Assembly (NCBI RefSeq): GCF_027247405.1
Contig: NZ_CP097463.1
Location: 2,976,001 to 3,040,000 of the forward strand
Direction: 5' to 3'
Source of the DNA: Jatrophihabitans cynanchi
GTDB taxonomy: Bacteria > Actinomycetota > Actinomycetes > Mycobacteriales > Jatrophihabitantaceae
Length of the DNA stretch: 64,000 nt
Below are positions 43,608-51,640 of the stretch, in pieces. The notes beneath the pieces were generated by a model, which saw only the letters and a list, made by a program, of their open reading frames with translations, was not told the origin of the DNA and ran no database searches. Position 1 is the first letter of the stretch. Each line of letters begins with the position of its first letter. Position numbers and translations under genes: made by a program.

Positions 43608-44199
43608 GCAGGTTACGCAGGCCGGACGGGGTGATCACGGCCGTGACCGGTTCGTCCCACGGCTCGCGCGGCAGTTCGGCCACCAGCTCGCCGTCGAACA
43701 GCAGCGCGATCCGGGGCACCCCGGCCGGCACCCGGGCCAGCGCGCGGTCGTAGGAGCCGCCGCCGCGCCCGAGCCGGACGCCGTCGCGGGCGACGGCCAG
43801 CGCAGGCACCAGCACCGCGTCGGCCGTCGCGATCGCGGCCACGCCGAGCGGTGCGCCGGTGGCGCCGTCCCCATCCCGTTCGGCACCGTCCCGTTCGGCA
43901 CCGTCCCGTTCGGCACCGTCCCGTTCGGCACCGTCCCATTCGAGCCAGGTCAGGTCGCGGTCGGCGAGCAGGACCGGCACCAGCACCCGCACGCCGAGCG
44001 CCCGCAGGTCCCCGAGCGCGTCCAGCGACCCGGGTTCGGTGCGCAGCGGCAGGTAGCCGGCGACGCAGCGCCAGCCGGCCTGCTCGGCGTGCGCGCGGAT
44101 CGCGTTCCGCACGCCGGCGCGGGCGATCGCGAGCTCGTCCGAGCTACGGGACCGGCGCGCGGCCAGCAGCCTCTCGCGCAGCTGCTGCTTGGCCTCCAC
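43594..44199 (-). CDS. 5-formyltetrahydrofolate cyclo-ligase
   Basis: The enzyme converts 5-formyl-THF to 5,10-methenyl-THF with ATP. The 201-residue protein shows the N-terminal basic helix (KQQLRERLLAARRSRSSDEL), VAGYLPLRTEPGSLDALG and the nucleotide/folate motif VRLGRGGGSYDRALA. Between strands it carries an insertion of four DGAER repeats, encoded by a perfect 15-bp tandem repeat at 43876-43935, not seen in typical family members. It is divergent from galU, as in mycobacteria. The start is taken at GTG 44199; upstream in-frame ATG 44250 would lie over the galU start region. Confidence 0.87.
   Translation of the reverse strand: MEAKQQLRERLLAARRSRSSDELAIARAGVRNAIRAHAEQAGWRCVAGYLPLRTEPGSLDALGDLRALGVRVLVPVLLADRDLTWLEWDGAERDGAERDGAERDGAERDGDGATGAPLGVAAIATADAVLVPALAVARDGVRLGRGGGSYDRALARVPAGVPRIALLFDGELVAELPREPWDEPVTAVITPSGLRNLPTPA
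43876..43935. repeat. Perfect 15-bp tandem repeat inside the cyclo-ligase gene
   Basis: Four identical copies of CCGTTCGGCACCGTC keep the reading frame and encode DGAER repeats. Its perfect conservation implies recent expansion. Confidence 0.92.
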
Positions 44200-44248
44200 G
44201 GCGCCATTGTGCTCAACCTCGGCGCGAGCGATGCAATAGTCTCGAATC

Positions 44249-45145
44249 ATGGATGGCACCGAGCGCGTCACGAAGGCGGTGATTCCCGCCGCCGGGCGTG
44301 GGACGCGGTTCCTGCCGCTGACCAAGGTGGTGCCGAAAGAACTCGCCCCGATCGTCAGCACCCCGACGATCGAGTTCGTCGTCGCCGAGGCGGCCGGAAA
44401 CGGGCTGACCGACCTGCTGGTGGTGCTCGGCCCGGGCAAGGACGAGATCGCCGACTACTTCGCGCCGCACCCGGACCTGGAGGCGGCGCTCGAGGAGAGC
44501 GGCGACAAGGACGCGCTGGCGGCGATCCGGCGGGTCGGCGAGTTGGTGCGGTTCCACCAGGCCGTACAGCAGGTGCCGCGCGGGCTGGGCGACGCGATCG
44601 CGCACGCGGCGGACTTCGCGGCGGGCGAGCCGATCGCCGTGCTGCTGCCCGATGACCTGATCGACGAGCGTGACGACCTGCTGGGCGCCATGCTGGCCGT
44701 GCACGCCGAACATGGCGGAGCGGTCCTCGGCCTGCTCGACGTCCCGCGCCGCGACGTCGGGATGTACGGCTGCATCACGCCGGCGCCCGGCGCGGACATG
44801 ACCGGCGACGTGATCGCGGTGGCCGATCTGGTCGAGAAGCCCGCACCGGACGAGGCGCCCAGCACGCTGGCGATCATCGGGCGGTACGTGCTGCCGCCGG
44901 AGATCTTCCCCGCGCTGGAGCGCACCGAGCCCGGGGCCAAGGGCGAGATCCAGGTGACCGACGCGGTGCGCCTGCTCGCCCAGGAGGGCGTCCCGGTGCA
45001 CGGCGTGGTGTTCCGCGGCCGCCGCTACGACACCGGCAACCGGCTGGACTACCTGAAGGCAGTCGTGCAGCTCGCGCAGCAACACCCGCAGATCGGCGAG
45101 GACTTCGGCGCCTGGCTGCGCGAGTATGTCTCGGGATCCCACTGA
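44249..45145 (+). CDS. galU: UTP-glucose-1-phosphate uridylyltransferase GalU
   Basis: GalU makes UDP-glucose for glycogen-like polymers, glycolipids and cell-wall sugars. The 298-residue protein has the nucleotidyltransferase signature AVIPAAGRGTRFLPLTKVVP, KELAPIVSTPTIEFVVAEA, the loop GLGDAIAHAADFAAGEPIAV, LLPDDLIDERDDLL, and VEKPAPDEAPSTLAIIGRYV. It is divergent from the cyclo-ligase gene and followed 21 bp later by the MoeA-like gene. This order (cyclo-ligase, galU, moeA-like, rimJ, membrane protein) is the same as in mycobacteria and corynebacteria. Confidence 0.94.
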   Translation: MDGTERVTKAVIPAAGRGTRFLPLTKVVPKELAPIVSTPTIEFVVAEAAGNGLTDLLVVLGPGKDEIADYFAPHPDLEAALEESGDKDALAAIRRVGELVRFHQAVQQVPRGLGDAIAHAADFAAGEPIAVLLPDDLIDERDDLLGAMLAVHAEHGGAVLGLLDVPRRDVGMYGCITPAPGADMTGDVIAVADLVEKPAPDEAPSTLAIIGRYVLPPEIFPALERTEPGAKGEIQVTDAVRLLAQEGVPVHGVVFRGRRYDTGNRLDYLKAVVQLAQQHPQIGEDFGAWLREYVSGSH

Positions 45146-45166
45146 CGCACGTCCGGGAGGACATTC

Positions 45167-46408
45167 GTGGCTGCAGATGCCCGCCTGCGCACGGTCGACG
45201 AGCAGCTCGAGATCGTGCTCGCCGGCCTGGGGTCGATCGACCCCATCGAGCTGACCCTGCTCGACGCGCAGGGGCTGCTGCTCGCCGAGAACGTCAGCAC
45301 CGAGGTGCCGCTGCCCGGGTTCGACAACTCGGCGATGGACGGGTACGCGGTGCGCGCGGTGGACACCCGGGACGCCACCCCCGAGCATCCGGTGGTGCTG
45401 CCGGTCGTCGGTGACGTGGCCGCCGGGGCGACGTCCCGCTCCGGGATGGGCCCGGGACTGACGATGCGGATCATGACTGGCGCGCCGATCCCCGCGGGCG
45501 CCGACGGGGTCATCCCGCTGGAGGACACCGACCGCGGGGTGGCCAAGGTGGCGATCCGCCGGCCGGTGCAGTCCGGCGAGTGCGTCCGCCGCGCGGGGGA
45601 GGACCTGCCGGCCGGAGCACCCGCGCTGGGTGCCGGCGCCGCGCTCGGGCCGCAGCAACTCGCCCTGCTCGCCGCGATCGGCCGCGACCGCGTGATCGTC
45701 CGCCCGCGGCCGCGGGTGCTGGTGATCTCGACCGGCAGCGAGCTGATCGACGTCGGGCACAAGCCGAGCTTCGGCGAGGTGACCGACTCGAACTCCTACC
45801 TGGTGACGGCGGCCGCGCGCGATGCCGGTGCTGACGCGCGGCGCATCGGCATCGTCCCGGACGATCATTCCAAGCTGCTGGACGCGCTGGAGAGCCAGTT
45901 GCTGCGTGCCGACGTGCTGGTGACCACCGGCGGCGTCAGCATGGGGGCGTTCGACATCGTCAAACAGGCGCTGTCGGAGCTGGGCACCGTCGAGTTCACC
46001 CGGATCGCGATGCAGCCCGGCAAGCCGCAGGGCTTCGGGCACCTCGGTGATCGGGTACCGATCTTCTGCCTGCCCGGCAACCCGGTCAGCGCGCTGGTGT
46101 CCTTCGAGGCGTTCGTCCGGCCGGCGATCCGCAAGCTGCTGGGCAAGCGCAACCTGCAGCGTGCGACCGTGCAGGCCGTCGCGCTGGAGCGGGTCGACAG
46201 CCCGGCCGGTATCCGACAGTACCGCCGCGGCGTGTTGCACCGCGAGGCGACCGGCGGGTACAGCGTGTCGCTGGTCGGCGGGGCCGGCTCGCACCTGATC
46301 GCCTCGATGGCCTCGTCCAACTGCCTCGTCGTGATCGACGAGGAGGTGACCGAGGTGGTGGCCGGGTCGCGGGTGACGGTGATCCCGCTGCTGCTGGCGA
46401 ATCGCTGA
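45167..46408 (+). CDS. glp: MoeA/gephyrin-like protein (Glp-type)
   Basis: The 413-residue protein has the three-domain MoeA layout: VSTEVPLPGFDNSAMDGYAV, MTGAPIPAGADGVIPLEDTD, the MoCF domain with VLVISTGSELIDVGHKPSFG and VLVTTGGVSMGAFDIVKQAL, then IFCLPGNPVSALVSFEAFV. MoeA inserts molybdate into adenylated molybdopterin. In corynebacteria the moeA-like gene of this galU operon encodes Glp, which binds FtsZ and a membrane receptor encoded two genes downstream. The neighbouring rimJ and membrane-protein genes here match that operon, so a divisome role, alone or with cofactor synthesis, is likely. GTG 45167 has GGGAGGA upstream. Confidence 0.9.
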   Translation: MAADARLRTVDEQLEIVLAGLGSIDPIELTLLDAQGLLLAENVSTEVPLPGFDNSAMDGYAVRAVDTRDATPEHPVVLPVVGDVAAGATSRSGMGPGLTMRIMTGAPIPAGADGVIPLEDTDRGVAKVAIRRPVQSGECVRRAGEDLPAGAPALGAGAALGPQQLALLAAIGRDRVIVRPRPRVLVISTGSELIDVGHKPSFGEVTDSNSYLVTAAARDAGADARRIGIVPDDHSKLLDALESQLLRADVLVTTGGVSMGAFDIVKQALSELGTVEFTRIAMQPGKPQGFGHLGDRVPIFCLPGNPVSALVSFEAFVRPAIRKLLGKRNLQRATVQAVALERVDSPAGIRQYRRGVLHREATGGYSVSLVGGAGSHLIASMASSNCLVVIDEEVTEVVAGSRVTVIPLLLANR

Positions 46409-46411
46409 GCC

Positions 46412-47032
46412 GTGGCGCGCCATCCCGGCTGGCCGGCGACGTTGACCGCCGGGCCGGTGCAGCTGCGCGCGCCGCGACTGCGCGACGGGCGGGCGTGGAG
46501 CGAGGTGCGGCTGCGCAACGAGCGGTGGCTCGCGCCGTGGGAACCGAGTGCGCCGCAACCGTGGTCCGAACGTCACTCGCCGGGTGCCTGGGCCCCGCTG
46601 AACTCGGCGCTGCACAAGGCCGCCCGGCACGGGACGATGCTGCCGTTCGTGGTGCTGTACGGCGGCCGGCTGGTCGGTCAGGTGAATGCGTCCAACGTGG
46701 TGCACGGGGCGCAGCGTTCGTGCACGGTCGGCTACTGGGTCGACGCGGCGGTCGCCGGCCGGGGCATCACGCCCACCGCGCTGGCACTGCTGATCGACCA
46801 TTGCTTCGGCGCGGTCGGGCTGCACCGGGTCGAGGTGGACATCCGGCCGGAGAACGCCGCGAGCCTGCGCGTGGTCGAGAAGCTGCGGCTGCGGCGCGAG
46901 GGCTTCTACGAGCGGTACCTGGACATCGACGGCGGCTGGCGTGATCACGTCGCGTTCGCGGTCACGGCCGAGGAGACCGCGTCGGGCACCATGCTGTCCC
47001 GGCTGCCGGTGTTGCCGCCCCCGCCCGGCTGA
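46412..47032 (+). CDS. rimJ: RimJ/RimL-type GNAT N-acetyltransferase
   Basis: The 206-residue protein is a GNAT acetyltransferase of the RimJ/RimL group: LTAGPVQLRAPRLRDGRAWS, the acetyl-CoA loop SCTVGYWVDAAVAGRGITPT, ALALLIDHCFGAVGLHRVEV and RPENAASLRVVEKLRLRREG. Family members acetylate N-termini of ribosomal proteins or other amines; the target is unknown here. It starts 4 bp after the Glp-like stop (GTG) and is conserved in this operon across mycobacteria and corynebacteria. Its stop codon lies in the first unit of a 15-bp tandem repeat. Confidence 0.88.
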   Translation: MARHPGWPATLTAGPVQLRAPRLRDGRAWSEVRLRNERWLAPWEPSAPQPWSERHSPGAWAPLNSALHKAARHGTMLPFVVLYGGRLVGQVNASNVVHGAQRSCTVGYWVDAAVAGRGITPTALALLIDHCFGAVGLHRVEVDIRPENAASLRVVEKLRLRREGFYERYLDIDGGWRDHVAFAVTAEETASGTMLSRLPVLPPPPG

Positions 47033-47087
47033 TCTCGACGGAGCTGATCTCGACGGAGCTGATCTCGACGGAGCTGATCTCGACCAG
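47028..47087. repeat. 15-bp tandem repeat over the rimJ stop
   Basis: GCTGATCTCGACGGA is repeated about four times, the last copy degenerate. The TGA stop of rimJ is inside the first unit. In another frame the repeat reads ADLDG, a coincidental pentapeptide-repeat look. Confidence 0.9.
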
Positions 47088-47195
47088 GCTGACCCTCAAC
47101 CTTTGGTCGACACGCCGGGCGAGGTGCCGGGCCGGACGCCGTCGCCTGGCTAGCGTGTTCGCGAGGCGTGTTACTGGTGTGACTGGAGGTGCGAA

Positions 47196-47873
47196 GTGCT
47201 GTCTCCCATGATGACGGTGTTCGTGCTCGCCGTCCTCTGGCTGATCGTCGTCGTGCCGATGCTGGTGCGCCGCAACGACGAGCGGCGCCGGGAGCGCTCG
47301 GTCGCCGGTTTCGGCGCGATGATGCGCGCCCTCGGCCGCGGTGCACGCGACGACGCGCGCCCCGAGATCTTCGTCCCACGCGAGCGCCGCGTCGCCACCG
47401 CCGCACCCGCCCGCCGTCCCGTGCCCGCTGCCCAGGAGGCGCTGATGTACCCCGTCGATCGTTCGGAGCTGTCCGCCGCGCGCATGCAGATGATGGCTCG
47501 CCGGCGGCGCTCGCTGGGCATCCTGGGCGTGGGCACCGTGTTGTTCGCCGCCCTGGGCCTGCTCGCCGGCGGGCTGCTCTGGCTGCTCTTCGCCGCCTTC
47601 GCCGCCGGCCTGGGCGGTTACTTGATGTTCCTGCGCAACCAGGCGATGCGCGATCGCGACCGGCGCGAGAACCGGCTGCAGCACGCGGTGGTCCGCCGCG
47701 GCGCCGGCTACGACGCGACCGAGGAGCTGGACCGCTTCGAGGACGCCCCCGAGTCGCTCGTGCGCATCGACGACGACGACATCGAGTTGCACAACCTGGA
47801 CACCATCGACCTGACCGGTGTCTACAACGAGGAGGCCGCGTTGCATGCGGCCACCCAGCGGCGCGCCTCCTGA
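47196..47873 (+). CDS. glpR: Divisome membrane protein, GlpR-like (Glp receptor)
   Basis: The 225-residue protein has an N-terminal transmembrane helix (about 6-23, VFVLAVLWLIVVVPMLVR), a basic cytoplasmic region (RRNDERRRERSVAGFGAMM), a hydrophobic hairpin of two helices (about 104-148) and an acidic tail with DDIELHNLDTIDLTGVYNEE. This matches the conserved membrane protein downstream of the moeA-like gene in mycobacteria and corynebacteria, where it was named GlpR, the receptor of the gephyrin-like divisome protein. It is about 160 bp from rimJ and probably shares the operon. I infer a role in cell division or polar growth; the call rests on topology and synteny. Confidence 0.8.
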   Translation: MLSPMMTVFVLAVLWLIVVVPMLVRRNDERRRERSVAGFGAMMRALGRGARDDARPEIFVPRERRVATAAPARRPVPAAQEALMYPVDRSELSAARMQMMARRRRSLGILGVGTVLFAALGLLAGGLLWLLFAAFAAGLGGYLMFLRNQAMRDRDRRENRLQHAVVRRGAGYDATEELDRFEDAPESLVRIDDDDIELHNLDTIDLTGVYNEEAALHAATQRRAS

Positions 47874-47923
47874 GCCCTGTTATCCTTCACTCCGGCCCGC
47901 GTTGACGCGGGTTCCCGGTTTCC

Positions 47924-47997
47924 GGGGCTGTGGCGCAGTCCGGTAGCGCACCTCGTTCGCATCGAGGGGGTCAGGGGTTCGAATCCCCTCAGCTCCA
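47924..47997 (+). tRNA. tRNA-Ala(CGC)
   Basis: A complete cloverleaf is visible: acceptor GGGGCTG with CAGCTCC, D-arm, anticodon loop TTCGCAT with anticodon CGC, variable loop and T-arm GGTTCGAATCC. The G3-U70 pair in the acceptor is the alanine identity element. CCA is not encoded. The RIT element and accessory genes begin about 350 bp beyond its 3' end. Confidence 0.95.
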
Positions 47998-48343
47998 CTT
48001 ACGTAAGCCCTGGATCTCCGGGGCTGCACGAGCCTTGGCCCATGGCTATCGAAGATCATGTCAGCGAGATGTCAGCAGGGACTGCCCGACACTGCCCGGC
48101 GCGCCATGACATCGGGCGCCTCGCAGCGGCACCAACCGGGACGGCGACCGGTGACGACTGGGGGACTCTGCGCCAGTTCGGCACGGGGGCATGGCCCTTG
48201 GGACGGAGTCGTGCGATCGTCGACCACTGCGCACGTCGATGAGTGTTAGGTCCGGGCGCCCCCGGCGACGCAACGGACCCGCGTGTCGGGGAGCCACGGT
48301 CGATGCTGAGGATGAACGGGCACTACGTCCGCGCGAGATCGCC
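47998..48343. other. Spacer between tRNA-Ala and the RIT element
   Basis: No gene is supported. Reading frames on both strands are Arg/Ser-rich and look random. I looked for a direct copy of the tRNA 3' end further right as an attachment-site repeat and saw none, so there is no visible proof of integrase-mediated insertion at this tRNA. Confidence 0.4.
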
Positions 48344-48478
48344 GATCATGCCGACCTCGCCGTTATGCCGATGTTCCGCATGTTGTGCTGGCTGGAGCGG
48401 CTGACGCCGCCGGGGATGTCGGCATAACCATGGGTCTTGGGGTGATGCTCCTTCTACCCGTCTCGGGAGAAGGAGGCC

Positions 48479-49393
48479 ATGTCCAGATCGAGGACAGTCG
48501 AGAGCGAGAAGGTCGAGGTTCTGCTGGCGGATTTCGGTGACTACCTGCGCGAGCAGCGATGTGTCACGGCGCGCACGGTCGAGGCGTATACCGCCGACGT
48601 TGACCGGTTCCTGGATCGTCTCGGCCGGCAAGGACTTCGCGGGCTGACTGCTGGGGATGTGTCCCGAGCGATCCTGCGCGAGGCGGATGGCCGGCATGCA
48701 CCGGCGACGGTGCGCCGTCACGGCTGCTCACTGCGCGCGTTTCTCCGTTACGCCGTCGTCGTCGGACTGATCGACAGCGACTTGTCGTCGGCCGCGGTGC
48801 CGGTCTCGGGACGTCAACTCTCGTTGCTGCCGCAAGGACTGACCCGAGCCCAGGTTCGGGCGCTGCTGCACGGCTGCGACCGGCGCCGGGCGGTAGGACG
48901 GCGAGATTACGCGATGATCCTGTTGATGGTGCGCCTCGGGTTGCGGGCCGGCGAGGTCGCCGACCTCCAGCTCGAGGACATCGACTGGCGCGCCGGACAG
49001 ATCACGGTGCGCGGCAAGCGGGCCCGCACCGATCAGCTGCCGCTGCCCAGCGATGTCGGTGCGGCGATCGCCGGCTACCTGCAACGCGGCCGGCCGGTCA
49101 CGACGTCGCGCGCAGTCTTCATCGGAACAACGCCGCCACTGGTTGGCATGAGCCGCAGCGGGGTGTCTCGCGTCGTTCGTCGTGTGAGCGCGAAGGCTGG
49201 CCTGGGCGCCTTCGGTCCGCACCGACTGCGGCACACGACCGCCTGCACCATGCTGAGCTCGGGTAGTTCATTGGTCGAGATCGGTCAGGTGCTTCGGCAC
49301 GATTCGCTCGGGACGACCGCCCGCCACGCACGGGTGGAGGTCGACCGGCTGCGCCGGATCGCCAGCGCCTGGCCGACCGGATCGTCGTCATGA
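48479..49393 (+). CDS. RIT tyrosine recombinase A (Tyr replaced by His)
   Basis: The 304-residue protein has the SAM-like N-terminal core-binding domain (DFGDYLREQRCVTARTVEAY) and a catalytic domain with Arg in RLGLRAGEVADLQLEDIDW and His-x-x-Arg in GPHRLRHTTACTML. At the end, where other family members have I-Y-A-K-V-D, it reads ARHARVEVDRL. A His (CAC) replaces the nucleophilic tyrosine, a single T-to-C change from TAC. Unless another tyrosine substitutes, it cannot cleave DNA. ATGTCC at 48479 has AAGGAGG upstream. It overlaps recombinase B by 4 bp. Confidence 0.88.
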   Translation: MSRSRTVESEKVEVLLADFGDYLREQRCVTARTVEAYTADVDRFLDRLGRQGLRGLTAGDVSRAILREADGRHAPATVRRHGCSLRAFLRYAVVVGLIDSDLSSAAVPVSGRQLSLLPQGLTRAQVRALLHGCDRRRAVGRRDYAMILLMVRLGLRAGEVADLQLEDIDWRAGQITVRGKRARTDQLPLPSDVGAAIAGYLQRGRPVTTSRAVFIGTTPPLVGMSRSGVSRVVRRVSAKAGLGAFGPHRLRHTTACTMLSSGSSLVEIGQVLRHDSLGTTARHARVEVDRLRRIASAWPTGSSS

Positions 49394-50304
49394 CCACGCT
49401 GGCCGAGCACGTCGAGGACTACCTGCGGTTGCGGCGTGCGCTGGGGTTCACGCTCGGTGGCTATGACGACCCGCTGGCGAGCTTCGCCGCCTATATCGAG
49501 GCGGCCGGCACGGGCACGGTCACGGCCGAACTGGCCGAGGCCTGGGCGTGGCTGCCAGTGGGGATCAAGCCGATCACGGCCAGCTATCGGATCGGCTGGG
49601 TGCGCGGTTTCGCCCGCTACCTGCACGCGATCGACCCGGCGCATGAGATTCCGCCGCCCGGCCTGCTGTCCGTGCCACGGCGACGGCCGGCGCCCTACCT
49701 CTACTCGCATGAGCAGGTGCAGGACGTGCTGGCCAGGGCACGGCAACTGCAGCCGCCGCTGCGCGCGGCGACCTACGAGACGCTGTTCGGGCTGCTCGCC
49801 ACCACCGGTATGCGAGTCGGGGAAGCGCTCGCGCTGACCCGCCACGATGTTGCCCTCGTTGACGGCATCCTCACCATCCGGCACGCGAAGTTCAACCGGA
49901 TGCGGCTGGTGCCGCTGCACCCGAGTACCACTGACGCGCTGCGCCGCTACGCCCTGGTCCGTGACCACCTCTGCCGTGACCCGCGCACCGACCGGTTCTT
50001 CCACATCGGCGGCGTCGTCGAGCGGCGTGACGCCGAGCACGTGTTCCTCACGATCACGACCCAGCTCGGGCTGCGCACCGCGATCGTCCATCCGCGCATC
50101 CACGATCTCCGGCACACCTTCGCCGTCCGGACCCTGACAGACTGGCAACGCGACGGATCCGACGTCCACGCGATGCTGCCGGTGCTGTCGACCTATCTCG
50201 GCCACATCGAACCGAAGAACACCAACTGGTATCTATCCGCGACCCCGGAGCTGATGCAACTCGCGGCCGAGCGGCTCGAGCAGCACTTCGGCGGCCGGTT
50301 ATGA
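49390..50304 (+). CDS. RIT tyrosine recombinase B
   Basis: The 304-residue enzyme has the catalytic pattern of tyrosine recombinases: Arg in TTGMRVGEALALTRHDV, the beta-lysine region ILTIRHAKFNRMRLVPLHP, His-x-x-Arg in RIHDLRHTFAVRTL, histidine in LPVLSTYLGHIEPKNTNWYL and the tyrosine in NWYL. All active-site residues appear intact. It starts inside the stop of A (ATGA) and its own stop overlaps the start of C, so the three were translated together. It probably acts together with A and C. Confidence 0.88.
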   Translation: MTTLAEHVEDYLRLRRALGFTLGGYDDPLASFAAYIEAAGTGTVTAELAEAWAWLPVGIKPITASYRIGWVRGFARYLHAIDPAHEIPPPGLLSVPRRRPAPYLYSHEQVQDVLARARQLQPPLRAATYETLFGLLATTGMRVGEALALTRHDVALVDGILTIRHAKFNRMRLVPLHPSTTDALRRYALVRDHLCRDPRTDRFFHIGGVVERRDAEHVFLTITTQLGLRTAIVHPRIHDLRHTFAVRTLTDWQRDGSDVHAMLPVLSTYLGHIEPKNTNWYLSATPELMQLAAERLEQHFGGRL

Positions 50305-51286
50305 CCGCGCTCGCGCCGCTGCTGCAGGCCTTCTTCACCGACCGGCTCGCCAAGCAGCGCCACGCCTCCCCGCACACCGTCCTCAGCTATCGCGACGCAT
50401 TCCGGCTGCTGCTCGACTACGCCGCGACCAGGACCGGGAAGACGCCGTCCGCGCTGGACATCGCCGACCTAGACGCGCCGCTGATCACCGCGTTCCTCGA
50501 CCACCTCGAACACGACCGGCACAACAGCGTGCGCACCCGCAACAACCGCCTCGCCGCGATCCACTCGCTGTTCAGCTACGCCGCCTTGCATCACCCCGAG
50601 CACGCCGACACGCTTGCCCGCGTGCTCGCCATCCCAGTCAAGCGCTACGACCGCACGATGCTGACCTGGCTCACCGAGAGCGAGGTCGACGCGCTGCTCG
50701 CCGCCCCGAATCGGGCGCTGGACCGGGCGGCGCGACCACGCACTGCTCGTCCTCGCTGTCCAGACCGGGCTGCGGATCTCCGAACTGACCGGCCTGACCC
50801 ACGCCGACGTTCAGCTCGGCGCTGGCGCGCGTGCGCTGCATCGGCAAAGGCCGCAAGCAACGCGCGACCCCGCTCACCAAGCACACAGTCGCGATCCTGC
50901 GCGCTTGGATCAACGAGCAACACGGCGTGCCGACCGCCTCGCTGTTCCCGACAAGGACTGGTGTCCCGCTCAGCCGCGACGGCGTCGAACACCGCCTCGC
51001 CGGCTATCTCGCAATTGCCAGCCTCCATTGCCGATCGCTGCAGGGCAAACGCGTCACCATGCACACCCTGCGCCACACCGCCGCGATGCGACTGCTGCAG
51101 AGCGGAACCGACACCGCCGTCATCGCGCTCTGGCTCGGCCACGAACAACTTGCCACCGTCCAGATCTACCTGCATGCCGACATGGCACAGAAAGAGCAAG
51201 CGATCGCCAGGCTCACACCGCCAGGCACCCGGCCCGGCCGTTACCAGCCCCCGGACTCGCTGCTGGCCTTCCTGCAACAGCTCTGA
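50301..51286 (+). pseudogene. RIT tyrosine recombinase C, twice frameshifted
   Basis: The N-terminal part is intact (LLQAFFTDRLAKQRHASPHT, then VKRYDRTMLTWLTESEVDAL). Near 50735-50740 the frame shifts: the continuation RDHALLVLAVQTGLRISELT lies in a second frame. Near 50820-50830 it shifts again to a third frame, reading VRCIGKGRKQRATPLTKHTV, HTLRHTAAMRLLQSGTDTAV and the catalytic IYLHADMAQKEQ to the stop at 51284-51286. The active-site residues survive, so the decay is recent or the shifts are sequencing errors. The stop codon overlaps the start of the inner right-end repeat. Confidence 0.8.
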
Positions 51287-51370
51287 TCATGCCGACCTCG
51301 GCGGCGCCGAACCCCAGCACAGGCGGGCAACCCGCGAGCCTCGTCGGCATAACCGCCAAGTCGGCATGAT

Positions 51371-51400
51371 CGGCGTAATGCCGACGTCGGCATTACGCCG
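51371..51400. repeat. Perfect 30-bp palindrome at the right end of the RIT element
   Basis: CGGCGTAATGCCGAC is followed at once by its exact reverse complement, GTCGGCATTACGCCG. The arms share the TGCCGAC/GTCGGCA core with the RIT end repeats, so the palindrome is probably part of the element's end or the target it inserted into. Confidence 0.9.
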
Positions 51401-51640
51401 AATATGGCCTCCGTCACCGGCTTTTCGGCGTCGCCATTATGTGCGGCTTGACCTCGTCCGCGCTCGCGGACGAGCCGGCACGCGACGCTTTGGGTGGAAC
51501 AGCGGCCAAAATCGCGCGAGCGGAACGGAGTCTCGCTGCGTCAACTAGTGAACGAGGCGTTTTCCGTATGCGAACCGCCGCGGCCAGGAGATAGAGGGGC
51601 GAGTGACCCGCAGCGGGCCGTACACACTCCCTAACACCTG
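51401..51640. other. Spacer between the RIT element and the Roco gene
   Basis: Nothing supportable as a gene. A 93-codon reverse frame (51414-51695) overlaps the Roco stop and has no family resemblance. Counting from the last recombinase stop, the gene-free stretch is about 354 bp and is mostly the element's right end. Confidence 0.4.

Larger units (their letters stand above)
48344..51371 (+). mobile_element. RIT element (recombinase in trio), partly decayed
   Basis: Three adjacent tyrosine recombinases with 4-bp overlaps, in one orientation and of different subtypes, define a RIT element. Its ends carry 30-bp imperfect inverted repeats: 48344-48373 and 51342-51371, 26 of 30 positions matching, both beginning GATCATGCCGAC when read inward from either end. 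Inner inverted copies (48417-48428 and 51285-51301) give each end a paired-arm structure. The first recombinase has lost its catalytic tyrosine and the third is frameshifted twice, so the element is probably inactive by itself. Confidence 0.85.

Noticed and set aside
46941-47153. Frame with ADLDG repeats resembling a pentapeptide-repeat protein
   Set aside because: It is the 15-bp DNA repeat read out of frame, overlapping rimJ, with only four units and no independent start.
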